From JANQPX01 sp041398025 (GTDB taxonomy: Bacteria; Pseudomonadota; Alphaproteobacteria; Geminicoccales; Geminicoccaceae): a stretch of 64,000 nucleotides of DNA. This document shows, piece after piece, positions 17,188 to 25,995 of the stretch. The DNA is taken from positions 372,001 through 436,000 of the forward strand of contig JAWKVM010000008.1 in NCBI GenBank assembly GCA_041398025.1, written 5' to 3'. Under the pieces are notes generated by a model. That model worked only from the letters and a program-made list of their open reading frames with translations, searched no databases and had not been told where the DNA came from. Position 1 is the stretch's first letter. Each line of letters starts with the position of its first letter. Both the position numbers and the translations under genes were made by a program.

Positions 17188-18378
17188 ATGGCTGCGCAAG
17201 ATGCCCTGATGCAGAAATACCCGATGATCGACGATCTGATCCCGCTCGCCCATCGCCGCGTTCCACTCTATGCGATCGACTATCTCGAACATGGTGCCGG
17301 ACGTGAGCGGCTCGTGCAGAAAAACCGCGAGGCCTTCGACGCTGTGCGCATCACGCCGCGCTATCTGCGCGATCTGGAGGGGCTCGATCCCGCGACGGAG
17401 CTGTTTGGCAGGCGCTACGACCTGCCGGTCGCGATCGCGCCCGTGGGCTCGGGCAGTCTGATCTGGCCGGGTGCGGAAGACATCAACGCCAGAGCGGCTG
17501 CGAGCAACAACATCCCGATGACGCTCAGCACCGTCGCCTGTGCCACCATGGAGGCGATGGCCGAAGCGACCGGCGGGCGGCTCTGGTTCCAGCTCTATTC
17601 GCCGCGCGACGAAACCATCCGCTGGGATCTGCTGAAGCGCGCGGAGACTGCCGGTATCGACGTGCTGATCCTGACCGTCGACGTGCCCGTGCCGCCGAGA
17701 CGGGAGCGCACCTTGAGAAGCGGGCTCTCGATTGTGCCGAAAATCACGCCGGGCAACGTCCTGCGCGCTGCCCTGCATCCGTTCTGGTCGATCGAGGTGC
17801 TGAAGAAAGGCATCCCGCAGTTCCGCAATTTTCAGCGCTACATCCCCGAGGGTGCCTCCTTCCAGGAAGCGGCGAACTTCGTGCGCGGGCAGTTCGGGCG
17901 CGCGGTCGGCCTCGATGAGGTCAAGGCGATCCGTGATCGCTGGCCGGGGAGGCTGGTGGTGAAAGGCATCCTGCACCCGGAGGACGCCGAAGTCGTGGTC
18001 GATCTCGGCGCCGACGGCGTGCTGGTCTCGAACCATGGTGGCCGCGGCAGCGACGCCTCGCCGCCGAGCATCGAGGCGCTGCCGGCCATCGTCGATGCGG
18101 TCGGCGGCCGTGCTAAAATCCTCCTGGACAGCGGCATCAGGAGCGGTCTCGACGTGCTCCGCGCCTGCTCGCTCGGCGCCGATTTCGTGCTGCTCGGGCG
18201 TCCGTTCTTCTATGGCATCGCGGCGCTGGGCGACCGCGGCGCCGACCATGTCGCTGCCATTCTCCGGGAGGAACTGCTGCACGCCATGCGTCAGCATGGT
18301 GTTCTCCGCCCGACAGGCAGGCATGCCGGGGAAGCACCCTCGTCGCAGGATGAGGCCAGACAGACGGTGACGGCCTGA
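17188..18378 (+). CDS. FMN-dependent alpha-hydroxy acid dehydrogenase/oxidase
   Basis: A 396-residue TIM-barrel flavoprotein of the L-lactate dehydrogenase (LldD)/glycolate oxidase family, oxidising a 2-hydroxy acid to the keto acid. FMN-site segments include PVAIAPVGSGSLIWPGAE, FQLYSPRD, LTVDVPVPPRRER, K259 in LVVKGIL, and H283/R286 in SNHGGRGSDASPPSIEALP. The usual QLD after HGGR is replaced by GSD, which may change substrate choice. The frame is open from 16981, but ATG at 17188 follows GAGGAAGC and starts the conserved region. It is divergent from the isomerase gene; the hydroxy acid may come from the sugar-acid pathway. Confidence 0.85.
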   Translation: MAAQDALMQKYPMIDDLIPLAHRRVPLYAIDYLEHGAGRERLVQKNREAFDAVRITPRYLRDLEGLDPATELFGRRYDLPVAIAPVGSGSLIWPGAEDINARAAASNNIPMTLSTVACATMEAMAEATGGRLWFQLYSPRDETIRWDLLKRAETAGIDVLILTVDVPVPPRRERTLRSGLSIVPKITPGNVLRAALHPFWSIEVLKKGIPQFRNFQRYIPEGASFQEAANFVRGQFGRAVGLDEVKAIRDRWPGRLVVKGILHPEDAEVVVDLGADGVLVSNHGGRGSDASPPSIEALPAIVDAVGGRAKILLDSGIRSGLDVLRACSLGADFVLLGRPFFYGIAALGDRGADHVAAILREELLHAMRQHGVLRPTGRHAGEAPSSQDEARQTVTA

Positions 18379-18388
18379 CGCCGCCTCG

Positions 18389-19477
18389 TCAGCCTCGTGA
18401 CGCTGCCTTGATCTGGGCCTCACGCACCAGGGCTGCGAAGCGGTAGAAGCCGTGGGCCATTTTCGAATAGGGCGTGGTCAGAAAGAACGCGAGCACGGCG
18501 CCGAGATGCACCGCGAGCAAGGCGGGGACGAGAGAGGTGCCGGTCGCGGCGTAGAGCGCCAGGCCGGAGGCACCCGTCAGCGCCAGGAGAAGAACGAAGC
18601 CCATCTCCCCGCTCCAGACCGACGGCGCGCCCAGGTTTCGATCGGCTTTTGTCTTGAGCACGAGAAGACCGACGGCGCCAATGACCAGCAACAACCCGCC
18701 GGGCACGCCCAGGAGCTTCGGCAGGCTGAACAGGCCGTAGGGCGCCGGCCAGCCGGCATAATGCAGCACCGTGCCGCTCGAGGTCGCGGCGAAACACAGC
18801 AAGAAACCCCATAGGGTCGCCTGGTGGGCGTGGCGCCGCGCGTTGGAAAAGCGGTCCTCCTTTTCGAAATTGCAGCCCTGTCCCTGCCCGCCTGACAGCT
18901 CCTGCAGGCGACCGGCATTGGCGGCGGCGTGCGCCAAGTGCGACCAGGTCACAGCCTGGCCGCCGACCTCCCGCCAATTGCGCCTGAGGCCGATCCCGAT
19001 GGCGACCAGTGGCAGGAGAAAGGCCGGCAAAAAGATCGCGACCATCACGCCGTGGGAAAGATGCGCATAGAACCCCTCGCCGCTCTCGGGCCGCAGCGCC
19101 TGGAGCGCGAACAGGATCAGCGCGAAGCCGAGCGCCATGGCGATGCCGAGCGCTGAGCCGTTGCGCTGGAACAGGCGCGCCAACGGTCCCGGCCAGGCGA
19201 AGCGCTCCCAGCTCTGAACGCGCAGTTCGGCCAGGACGCGCGGCAGGTTAAGCGCGAATTCGTGGGGCTCGGTATATTGACAGGCGTAATAGCACGCGCG
19301 GCAATTGTGGCAGAGATTGGCGAGCTGGGTGAGGTCGCCGTCAGCGAACTGGCGTTTTCGCGTGATCGCAGGAAACACCGAGCAGAAGCCCTCGCAATAG
19401 CGGCACGCGTTGCAGATCTCGACCTGCCGCCGCCCGTCTGCGAGAAGCTCGTCGACTTTGTCGGAACTAGCGGACAT
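18389..19477 (-). CDS. tcuB: TcuB/CitB-type tricarballylate utilisation iron-sulfur membrane protein
   Basis: A 362-residue protein that in Salmonella oxidises reduced TcuA and passes electrons to quinones. Two 4Fe-4S cysteine sets are at C22, C25, C28, C32 (CNACRYCEGFC) and C56, C59, C62, C66 (CHNCRACYYAC). From about residue 105 come six hydrophobic segments with likely haem histidines (HLSHGVMVAIF, HQATLWGFLL, HYAGWP). Its start overlaps the end of tcuA by 11 bp, so the two are coupled. It was probably built for tricarballylate or a citrate-related acid given the transporter next door. Confidence 0.9.
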   Translation of the reverse strand: MSASSDKVDELLADGRRQVEICNACRYCEGFCSVFPAITRKRQFADGDLTQLANLCHNCRACYYACQYTEPHEFALNLPRVLAELRVQSWERFAWPGPLARLFQRNGSALGIAMALGFALILFALQALRPESGEGFYAHLSHGVMVAIFLPAFLLPLVAIGIGLRRNWREVGGQAVTWSHLAHAAANAGRLQELSGGQGQGCNFEKEDRFSNARRHAHQATLWGFLLCFAATSSGTVLHYAGWPAPYGLFSLPKLLGVPGGLLLVIGAVGLLVLKTKADRNLGAPSVWSGEMGFVLLLALTGASGLALYAATGTSLVPALLAVHLGAVLAFFLTTPYSKMAHGFYRFAALVREAQIKAASRG

Positions 19478-20870
19478 GGGCCGCGGCCTCCCGTCCAGCG
19501 AGACGGCCGAAGACCGTGCCGATGGTCATGCCGAAGCCTGCGAGATAGCCCTTCCCCAGGATCGAGCCCGCCATGACCTCGCCCGCCGCCCAAATGTTTT
19601 GGAATGGCCCGTAGCCGCCGGAGACGCGGGCGCGCTCGTCCACCTTGAGGCCGAGATAGGTAAACGTGACCCCCGGCCTGAGCGGGTAGCCGTAAAACGG
19701 CGGCTCGGTGATTGGCCGCGCCCAGTTGGTCTTGGCGGGCGTGATCCCCTCGGTCGCGAGACCGTCCAGTTCGGTCGGCGCGAAGTCGCCCGGCCGGCAG
19801 GCGGCGTTGAAGGTCTCCACCGTCTCCTTGACCTTGGCGCCGGGGAGCCCGAGGCGCTGGGCCAGGCCCTCGATCGTGTCCGCCTGCTCGGGCGGATAGA
19901 CCGACGGCATGAAGGCGTCGATGCTCTTCGCGTCGATGATCGAATAGGCGACCTGATCCGGCTCGGCCGCCACCAGGCGCCCCCAGATCGCGTAGCGCTT
20001 CGGCCAGACGTCCTCGCCCTCGTCATAAAAACGCTCGCCGTTCCTGTTGACCACGATCGAGAACGGCACGCAGTCGAGGCGGGTCACGATGCCGCCGTCA
20101 TAGCGCGGTCCCCGCCCGTCGATCGCCACCGCATGGCACTGGGTCGGATCGCCGACGCTCACCGCCCCCTGGCCCAGCATGTCCTTCAGCACCACGCCCC
20201 GATTGTAAGGCGTCCCCCTTATCAAAAAATTTCTCGCGGCCGGCCCCCAGGCCTCCGCCAGCCAGTCCAGATCCGCCTGAAACCCACCCGATGCCATCAC
20301 GAGGGTGCGCCCTCGAGCGTTGACTTGTTCGTTTCCGCTTCGGACATCCGCGCTTTCGAAATGGTCGTCGGTGATCGAGATGTGGGTTACTTCGGCCTCG
20401 TAAGCGACGGTGACGCCGAGGTCCTCCGCCGTGTTGTAATAGGCGTTGACCAGGGCCTTGCCGCCGCCCAGGAAAAAGGCGTTGGTGCGGCCAAGCGACA
20501 GCGTTCCCGAGAGCGAGGGCTGGAAGCGCACGCCATGGGCCTCCATCCAGGGGAGGCAGCGCTCGGACTCTCGGATGGTCATGCGCGCCAGGGTCTCGTC
20601 GGTCTCGCCGCCGGTGACCTTGATCAGGTCGTCGAAATACTCGTCCTCGCCATAGCTGCCGGTCAGCACCGAAAGCGGGCCCTCATGCATGCAGCGGAAA
20701 TTGCGGGTGTGGCGCGAATTGCCGCCGCGATAGGGCTTGGGCGCACTTTCAAGGAGCAGCACAGAAGTCCCGGCCTCGGCCGCCTCGATCGCCGCGCACA
20801 AGGCGGCATTGCCGCCGCCGACCACGATCACGTCCCAGGTTTTGCCGGCGATCTCGCTGAGATCGGTCAT
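19467..20870 (-). CDS. tcuA: FAD-dependent tricarballylate dehydrogenase
   Basis: A 467-residue flavoprotein of the succinate dehydrogenase/fumarate reductase flavoprotein family. TcuA oxidises tricarballylate to cis-aconitate. The FAD loop WDVIVVGGGNAALCAAIEAA is at residues 12-31, and SAPKPYRGGNSRHTRNFRCMHEG is a family hallmark. The C-terminal GYGPFQNIWAAGEVMAG and ILGKGYLAGFGMTIGTVFGR segments complete the FAD site. ATG at 20870 starts just before the FAD loop; the open frame reaches 21101 but overlaps the divergent transporter gene. The LysR regulator TcuR usual at this locus is absent. Confidence 0.9.
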   Translation of the reverse strand: MTDLSEIAGKTWDVIVVGGGNAALCAAIEAAEAGTSVLLLESAPKPYRGGNSRHTRNFRCMHEGPLSVLTGSYGEDEYFDDLIKVTGGETDETLARMTIRESERCLPWMEAHGVRFQPSLSGTLSLGRTNAFFLGGGKALVNAYYNTAEDLGVTVAYEAEVTHISITDDHFESADVRSGNEQVNARGRTLVMASGGFQADLDWLAEAWGPAARNFLIRGTPYNRGVVLKDMLGQGAVSVGDPTQCHAVAIDGRGPRYDGGIVTRLDCVPFSIVVNRNGERFYDEGEDVWPKRYAIWGRLVAAEPDQVAYSIIDAKSIDAFMPSVYPPEQADTIEGLAQRLGLPGAKVKETVETFNAACRPGDFAPTELDGLATEGITPAKTNWARPITEPPFYGYPLRPGVTFTYLGLKVDERARVSGGYGPFQNIWAAGEVMAGSILGKGYLAGFGMTIGTVFGRLAGREAAAHVR

Positions 20871-21087
20871 GGGTGGGGGAACACTCGCCGGGTCTTTCGC
20901 TCGCTGGTCGTAGCTGGATATGCCAAGCGGTCCTTGCCTCCGTCGTCGCCTTCCAGGCATACCCGGTACTGGGCGCGCCCGATTTCTACCTTGTTCAACA
21001 TCGCCGCCTATGCAAGGGTTTTTGACAGCAGAAGATCGCGGAACACACCCGTCAGCAAACGGCGGATAACCTTCAGGGAGCTCGGCG

Positions 21088-22188
21088 ATGACCGATATCA
21101 CACGTCTCGCGCACGGCGCGGCACTCGCTCTGTTGGGAAGCGCCGCCCTGGCGCTGTCTCCGGATGTGCAGGCTCAGGGCGTCGACCTCGCCGGCAAGAC
21201 CGTCGAATATGTCATTCCGTTCTCCGAGTCCGGCGGCTCGGCGCGCTGGGCCAACTTCTATGCGCCGCTCCTGAGCGAGGCCCTGCCCGGCAACCCGACC
21301 GTGGTGGTGCGCTACCGCCCGGGTGCCGGCTCGACCGAGGGCGCCAACTGGTTCCAGGAGCAGACCACCGACGATGGCACGCTGGTCTTCGGCACGTCAG
21401 GCTCGACTCAGTTCCCCTATCTGCTCGGCGACCCGCGCGTGCGCTACGAATACAAGGACTGGCAGGTGGTGCTCGCCTCGGGCACCGGCGGCGTCGTCTT
21501 CCTGCCGCCCGATCTCGGCGAAAAGTTCGACGGCGATTTCGACGATCTGACGGAAGAATTCTTCCTCTACGGCTCCCAGGGTGCCACCACCCTCGACCTG
21601 GTGCCGCTGCTGTCCTTCAAGATGCTGGGCCTGACCGTCGACCCGGTGTTCGGCATCGAGGGCCGCGGTGACGGCCGGCTGATGTTCGAGCGCGGCGAGG
21701 CCAATATCGACTACCAGACCTCGGCCGCCTATCTGAAGAGCGTGGTGCCGCTGGTCGAGCAGGGCCTCGCCGTGCCCGCCTTCACCTTCGGCGCGCTGGA
21801 CGACCAGGGCAACATCGTGCGCGACCCGACCTTCCCGGATCTGCCGAGCTTCAAGGAGGTCTGCGAGGCGACCGCGGCCTGCGAGACCTCGGGCATCGCC
21901 TGGGATGCCTGGAAGGCGTTCTTCATCTCCGGCTTCGCCGCGCAGAAGATGGTCTATCTGCCGAGCACCGCCTCGCCCGAGGTGGTCGAGGCCTACAGCG
22001 CCGCCTTCGACGCGATCGTCGCGCGCCCCGATTTCGCCAGCCTCGCCGAGGTCGAGCTTGGCGTCTATCCGCAGATGACCCGCGATGCCGCCAACAGCGC
22101 CAACGAGCAGGCGATCACGGTCTCGGACGAGGCGCGCGCCTATGTCCTTGACTGGCTGCTCGCGGACTACGGCGTCGAGCTGAAGTAG
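21088..22188 (+). CDS. Tripartite tricarboxylate transporter substrate-binding protein (TctC/Bug type)
   Basis: A 366-residue periplasmic receptor. A signal peptide (AALALLGSAALALSPDVQAQG) is cleaved near residue 30. The mature part begins with GKTVEYVIPFSESGGSARWANFYAPLL, a variant of the Bug-family VPFxPGGxxD loop with SESGGS replacing the common PGG; then VVRYRPGAGSTEGANWF. At 366 residues it is longer than the roughly 325 of most Bug proteins. It opens a rightward operon with the fused TctA-TctB permease and is divergent from tcuA-tcuB, which points to tricarballylate or citrate as ligand. Confidence 0.82.
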   Translation: MTDITRLAHGAALALLGSAALALSPDVQAQGVDLAGKTVEYVIPFSESGGSARWANFYAPLLSEALPGNPTVVVRYRPGAGSTEGANWFQEQTTDDGTLVFGTSGSTQFPYLLGDPRVRYEYKDWQVVLASGTGGVVFLPPDLGEKFDGDFDDLTEEFFLYGSQGATTLDLVPLLSFKMLGLTVDPVFGIEGRGDGRLMFERGEANIDYQTSAAYLKSVVPLVEQGLAVPAFTFGALDDQGNIVRDPTFPDLPSFKEVCEATAACETSGIAWDAWKAFFISGFAAQKMVYLPSTASPEVVEAYSAAFDAIVARPDFASLAEVELGVYPQMTRDAANSANEQAITVSDEARAYVLDWLLADYGVELK

Positions 22189-22229
22189 CCCTGCCCGCCG
22201 TCACTTCGGACGGCGACGGGCGATAGGCC

Positions 22230-24245
22230 GTGGATATTCTCGCCACCGCTCTGCCGGCGCTGGGCCAGGCCTTTCTGCTGGTGTTCCATCCCCAGCAGAT
22301 GATGTACCTCCTGGCCGGCGTCCTGCTCGGGCTTTCGATCGGCGTGCTGCCGGGTCTCGGCGGCATCGCCGGTCTCGCCCTGGTTCTGCCCTTCATGTAC
22401 GGCATGGACCAGGTCTCCGGCCTCGCTTTGATGGTCGGTCTGGTCGCGGTGATCCCGACCTCGGACACCTTCTCTTCGGTGCTGCTCGGCATCCCGGGCT
22501 CGTCCTCCTCCCAGGCGACCGTGCTCGACGGTTTTCCCATGGCCAAGCGCGGCGAGGCGGCGCGAGCACTCTCCGCCGCCTTCGCCTCGTCGCTCTTCGG
22601 CGGCCTGCTCGGCGCCGTGGTGCTGACCTTCTTCATCTTCGCCGCCCGCCCGCTGATCCTCGCCTTCGGCCTCCCCGAAATGCTGATGATCACCATCCTC
22701 GGCCTGTCGATGGTGGCGATCCTTGCCGGCCGCGTGCCGCTCAAGGGCGTGGTCGCCGCGGGCCTCGGCCTGATGGCCGGCACCATCGGCGCGGCCGGTG
22801 CCGGCGGCAGCCTGCGCATGTCGACCTACGACATCCCCTATCTGGTCGATGGCCTGCAGCTGGTGATCGTCGGTCTCGGCATCTACGCCATCCCGGAAAT
22901 CGTCTCGCTGTTGCGCCAGGACCGGCCGATCGCCAGCTCCGGCAAGCTTGGCCTCGGCTGGCTTCAGGGGGTGCGCGACTGGTTCCACAATATCTGGCTC
23001 TCGATCCGCTGCGCCGGGATCGGCGTGGTGATCGGCGTCATCCCCGGTCTCGGTGGCTCGGTGGTCGACTGGATCGCCTATGGCTTCGCCGTGCAAACTG
23101 CGAAGGACCGTTCGAAGTTCGGCCAGGGCGACGTGCGTGGCGTGGTCGCACCGGAAAGCTCGAACAACGCCAAGGAGGGCGGCGGCCTGGTGCCGACCCT
23201 GATCTTCGGCATTCCTGGCTCGGGCTCGATGGCCGTCTTCCTGGGCGGGCTTGCCCTGCTCGGTCTGTCGCCCGGCCCGCAGATGATCCGCCAGGATCTC
23301 GGCATCACCTACACCATCGTCTGGTCGCTGGCGCTGGCCAATGTGTTCGGCGCCGGGCTCTGCATCCTCCTCTCCAAGCAGATCGCGCGGCTCACCACCA
23401 TCCGCTTCACCCTGCTCGCCCCCTATCTCTTCATGATCATCGCCTTTGCCGCCTTCCAGTCCCGCCAGTCCCTCGGTGATCTGGTGGCGCTGGTGGCGGT
23501 CGGCTTTCTCGGCATTCTGCTGCGACGCTTCGACTACTCACGCCCCGCCTTCCTGATCGGCTTCGTCCTCTCGAACCAGGCCGAGGCATTCGCCAACATG
23601 GCGAACCAGATCGCCGGCGCGCGCTTCCACCGGAGCCTCGAAGCCGGGCTCGGTTATCTGTTCACGCCGCTCAGCGTCGGTCTCCTCGTGCTGACCCTGA
23701 TCTCGATCTATGTCGGCATCAAACAGGCAAAGAACATCCGCGAGAACCTGGATGCACCGACCGGCAGCAAGCGCGCGCCGGTGATCTTTCTCCTCTGCGT
23801 CACCGCCTATCTCGCGGTCGCCTGGATCGACGCCTTCATGATCAAACGCATGGGCGACAAGATCTTCCCCCTGACCATCGGCACGGTGACGCTCATCGGC
23901 TGCATCCTCCTCCTGATCCGCATGCGCAAGTCACCCGAGACCGACGACGTCTTTATCGACCTCGAAGCCGGCGGCGAGGATGCGGCGGCCCGTCATGGTC
24001 TGTGGTTGACGCTCGCCTGGTTCGTCAGTCTCCTGATCCTCTCAGGCCTGCTCGGCCTGGTCCTGGCGCTGGTCATCTTTCTCCTCGCCTTCTTCCGCCT
24101 GCGCGCGGGTCTCTCCTGGCTGCAAAGCACGCTCTATGCAGCCGCCGGCATCGCCTTCATGCTGTTCCTCGCCGCGATGCTCGGGCGCGATTTTCCGCCG
24201 GGTCTGTTGCAGGCATTGATAAAACTGCCCTGGCCGCTGACCTGA
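22230..24245 (+). CDS. TctA-TctB fused permease of a tripartite tricarboxylate transporter
   Basis: A 671-residue membrane protein. Residues 1 to about 500 are TctA (12 helices), with the two glycine-rich signatures LGLSIGVLPGLGGIAGLALVLP near residue 32 and GVVIGVIPGLGGSVVDWIAYG near 265, plus PESSNNAKEGGGLVPTLIFG. From about residue 510 come four more helices (APVIFLLCVTAYLAVAW, IFPLTIGTVTLIGCILLLI, then two near the end) that match TctB, usually a separate gene of about 150 residues. GTG at 22230 is the start, 41 bp after the binding protein. It should import a tricarboxylate using the ion gradient. Confidence 0.88.
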   Translation: MDILATALPALGQAFLLVFHPQQMMYLLAGVLLGLSIGVLPGLGGIAGLALVLPFMYGMDQVSGLALMVGLVAVIPTSDTFSSVLLGIPGSSSSQATVLDGFPMAKRGEAARALSAAFASSLFGGLLGAVVLTFFIFAARPLILAFGLPEMLMITILGLSMVAILAGRVPLKGVVAAGLGLMAGTIGAAGAGGSLRMSTYDIPYLVDGLQLVIVGLGIYAIPEIVSLLRQDRPIASSGKLGLGWLQGVRDWFHNIWLSIRCAGIGVVIGVIPGLGGSVVDWIAYGFAVQTAKDRSKFGQGDVRGVVAPESSNNAKEGGGLVPTLIFGIPGSGSMAVFLGGLALLGLSPGPQMIRQDLGITYTIVWSLALANVFGAGLCILLSKQIARLTTIRFTLLAPYLFMIIAFAAFQSRQSLGDLVALVAVGFLGILLRRFDYSRPAFLIGFVLSNQAEAFANMANQIAGARFHRSLEAGLGYLFTPLSVGLLVLTLISIYVGIKQAKNIRENLDAPTGSKRAPVIFLLCVTAYLAVAWIDAFMIKRMGDKIFPLTIGTVTLIGCILLLIRMRKSPETDDVFIDLEAGGEDAAARHGLWLTLAWFVSLLILSGLLGLVLALVIFLLAFFRLRAGLSWLQSTLYAAAGIAFMLFLAAMLGRDFPPGLLQALIKLPWPLT

Positions 24246-24262
24246 GAAGCCTGCCCATGGCC

Positions 24263-24325
24263 CCAGGCTTCGGCGATTGTCGCCAGGCTTCGGCAATTGT
24301 CGAATGCGTCGGGGACGCGTAGCAT
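24263..24325 (+). promoter_or_regulatory. Tandem 20-bp repeats overlapping a predicted promoter
   Basis: Two adjacent 20-bp direct repeats at 24263-24282 and 24283-24302 differ at one position; each ends with TTCGGCRATTGTCG. With the next two bases the second forms a near-palindrome TTCGGCAATTGTCGAA (14 of 16). A promoter-like TTGTCG (24297-24302), 17-bp spacer and TAGCAT (24320-24325) overlap the second copy. This is a credible repressor or activator site for the flavin reductase-LysR fusion gene at 24375. Confidence 0.5.
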
Positions 24326-24374
24326 TCAAGCAGAGTTCCCGACCCGGCCACCCGAAGCGGTTCAGGGGAGCGAC

Positions 24375-25541
24375 ATGACCGCGACGCCCGCCCCCACCCT
24401 CCGCCAGGATTTTTTGGAGGGCATGAGCCACACCGCCTGCACGGTGAACGTGGTCACGACCGATGGTGTGGCCGGCCGCGCGGGCGTCACGGTGTCGGCG
24501 ATGTCCTCGGTCTCGGCGGACGGCGTGCGTCCGACGCTTCTGGTCTGCGTGCATCATCAGAGCCCGGCGGCGCAGAAAATCGTCGAGAACGGCGTTTTTT
24601 GCGTCAATGTCCTGCAGGATCATCAGGCCTACATTTCCGACACCTTCGCCGGCCGGCGCAAGACCGGGGACGGCGACAAGTTCTCCTGTGCGGCGTGGAC
24701 CACCGAAGCGACGGGTGCCCCGCGCGTGATCGACCCGCTGGTTGCCTTCGACTGCCGGGTCGCGAGCAGCGAGCGGGTCGGCACCCATCACGTCTTCATC
24801 GGCGAAGTCGAAGCCATCTTCACCGCCAAGCAGGGCTCGCCCCTGATCTTCGCCAAGCGCGCCTACGGCTCGACGGCGCGTATTCAGACCATCGGCGCCC
24901 CAAGCCAGGAAACGACGGCGACGCTCGCCGTCGCCTGCTTTCACACCTTCGGCCCCTTCGTCCTCCCGGAGCTGGTCGCACGCATGAAGCGTGAGGCGCC
25001 GGGCACGATGCTGCGCGTGATCGAAGGCGATCAGCGCACGATCACAGCCAGCCTGCTGTCCGGCGAGAGCGAGCTCGGCCTGCTCTACGATCTGGAACTC
25101 ACCGACGGCCTGGACTGCGAGGTGCTCGCCGAGGTCGAGCCCTATGTCCTCCTGGCGGAAGGGCATCCGCTCGCCGCGGAGCCCGTGATCACGCCCGAGC
25201 GGCTGCTCGACGAGCCGATGGTCCTCCTGGACGCCCCGCCCAGCCGCAACTACTTCCTGTCGATCTTCGAGGACAGCGGACGGCTGCCGGTTATCGCGTT
25301 TGCCTCGTCCTCCTTCGAGATGGTGCGCGGCATGGTCGGTCACGGCCTCGGCTTCGCCCTCCTCGCCACCAGGCCGGCGGCGCCCATGACCTATGACGGC
25401 AAGGCGCTGGTCACGAGAAAGCTCGACGCCGAGGCCTCTCCCAGCCGCATCGTTCTCGGCCGCAAGCGCGGGATCGCCTTGTCGGATGCGGCGCAGCACT
25501 TTATCCGGAACTGTCGCGACGTCTTCGAGGCGAAGAGCTGA
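24375..25541 (+). CDS. Flavin reductase fused to a LysR-type effector-binding domain
   Basis: A 388-residue two-part protein. Residues 1 to about 175 are a short-chain flavin reductase (HpaC/RutF type, FMN-binding split barrel): MSSVSADGVRPTLLVCVHHQSP, VFCVNVLQ, and HHVFIGEVEAI. Residues about 178-385 are a LysR substrate-binding domain (FGPFVLPELVARMKREAPGT, LLSGESELGLLYDL, VLLAEGHPLA, GHGLGFALLATRP). There is no helix-turn-helix, so it is not a normal LysR regulator. The likely model is an allosteric flavin reductase whose activity depends on a small ligand, perhaps a carboxylic acid handled by the neighbouring Tcu/Tct genes; this is inference. CAGGGGAG precedes the ATG. The open frame begins at 24297, but residues before 24375 lack family similarity. 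Confidence 0.82.
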   Translation: MTATPAPTLRQDFLEGMSHTACTVNVVTTDGVAGRAGVTVSAMSSVSADGVRPTLLVCVHHQSPAAQKIVENGVFCVNVLQDHQAYISDTFAGRRKTGDGDKFSCAAWTTEATGAPRVIDPLVAFDCRVASSERVGTHHVFIGEVEAIFTAKQGSPLIFAKRAYGSTARIQTIGAPSQETTATLAVACFHTFGPFVLPELVARMKREAPGTMLRVIEGDQRTITASLLSGESELGLLYDLELTDGLDCEVLAEVEPYVLLAEGHPLAAEPVITPERLLDEPMVLLDAPPSRNYFLSIFEDSGRLPVIAFASSSFEMVRGMVGHGLGFALLATRPAAPMTYDGKALVTRKLDAEASPSRIVLGRKRGIALSDAAQHFIRNCRDVFEAKS

Positions 25542-25574
25542 GCGGCGCAATGACCAGCCAGGAGACATGACGGG

Positions 25575-25994
25575 ATGGCGCATCAACGCATCCGCCCCTT
25601 CAACACCAAGGACACCTATCCCGAGCAGAAGCTGGACAACGATCTCTGCCAAGCGGTGGTCGCCCGCGGCACCATGGTGTTCGTGCGCGGCCAGGTCGGA
25701 CAGGATCTGGAGACCTCGGAGTCGGTCGGATGGGGCGATCCCGCGGCGCAGACCCATCGCACCATGCAGAACATCCGCATCCTGCTCGAAGAAGCCGGCT
25801 CGCGGATGGAGCATATCTGCAGGATCGTCGTCTATCTCACCGACGTGCGTCACCGCGAGACCGTCTACCGCACCATGGGCGTGTATATCAAAGGCGTGCA
25901 TCCGGTCTCGACCGGCATCGTCGTGACCGCGCTCGCCCGGCCGGAATGGGTGGTCGAGATCGAGGCGACCGCCGTGATACCGGACGAGGTGTGA
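25575..25994 (+). CDS. RidA family (YjgF/YER057c/UK114) protein
   Basis: A 139-residue RidA-superfamily protein; such trimers hydrolyse reactive enamine/imine intermediates or related compounds. The conserved segments are MVFVRGQVGQDL, THRTMQNIRILLEEAGSRMEHICRIVVYLTD and the C-terminal VVTALARPEWVVEIEATAV. In the last, R113-like arginine of RidA corresponds to the R in ALARPEW, and the glutamate in VEIEA is also present. It is followed 1 bp later by a DUF1028 gene and lies 33 bp after the flavin reductase fusion, so the three probably share a transcript. Confidence 0.88.
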   Translation: MAHQRIRPFNTKDTYPEQKLDNDLCQAVVARGTMVFVRGQVGQDLETSESVGWGDPAAQTHRTMQNIRILLEEAGSRMEHICRIVVYLTDVRHRETVYRTMGVYIKGVHPVSTGIVVTALARPEWVVEIEATAVIPDEV

Positions 25995-25995
25995 C

